Source: an uncultured Eubacteriales bacterium
GTDB lineage: Bacteria > Bacillota > Clostridia > Peptostreptococcales > Anaerovoracaceae
Reading direction: 5' to 3'
Assembly: GCA_902766915.1 (NCBI GenBank)
Contig: CACXFN010000200.1
Location: 1-6,326, forward strand
Length of the DNA: 6,326 bases
In this document: one piece after another, positions 6,311-6,326 of the stretch
Layout of the letters: each line of letters opens with the position of its first letter
Numbering within the stretch: the stretch's first letter is position 1
Translations under genes and position numbers: made by a program
Notes under the pieces: generated by a model
Seen by the model: the letters and a program-made list of their open reading frames with translations, nothing else
Told to the model about the DNA's origin: nothing
Database searches by the model: none

Positions 6311-6326
6311 CTTATATTGTGTTGCA

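Overview
The window looks like a chromosomal segment of a Gram-positive clostridial bacterium, most likely of the Lachnospiraceae type. That is an inference from protein style: a SPOR-tailed amidase, secreted proteins combining an acidic N-terminus, an EF-hand-like loop, 21-residue leucine-rich repeats (LRRs), an H...CxxC module and a Lys-rich Ig-like or fibronectin domain, and AGGAG-type ribosome sites. All recognisable genes concern the cell surface or cell wall.

Layout. Bases 2-358 (+) are the 3' end of a cell-wall amidase gene whose start lies outside the window. It converges on a secreted LRR/BIG2 protein encoded on the minus strand (431-1999), with a hairpin at 400-425 between the two stops. 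Bases 2000-2378 separate that gene from a divergent, very large plus-strand gene. This gap holds the promoter of each gene and a decayed peptidoglycan-binding-domain fragment (2102-2338). The large gene (2379-6275, 1298 aa) encodes a secreted protein with, in order, an acidic N-terminus, EF-hand-like loop, 15 LRRs, class 3-like lipase, a beta-rich region, an InlB B-repeat-like domain, the H...CxxC module and an FN3 domain. A hairpin at 6283-6310 closes it.

How the parts relate. The two LRR genes are paralogous at both ends. The larger one looks like the smaller plan with a lipase and InlB-like block placed between the shared post-LRR segment and the shared H...CxxC module, and with FN3 replacing BIG2. 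Its LRR tract shows recent internal duplication (378-bp and 315-bp registers). In sampled lines the amidase tail and the peptidoglycan-binding fragment run about 52-62% GC, while sampled LRR and lipase lines run about 27-47%. This fits LRR genes that arrived in, or expanded within, an older cell-wall-hydrolase locus. A shared role, such as substrate or host binding plus acyl-ester hydrolysis at the cell surface, is inference only.
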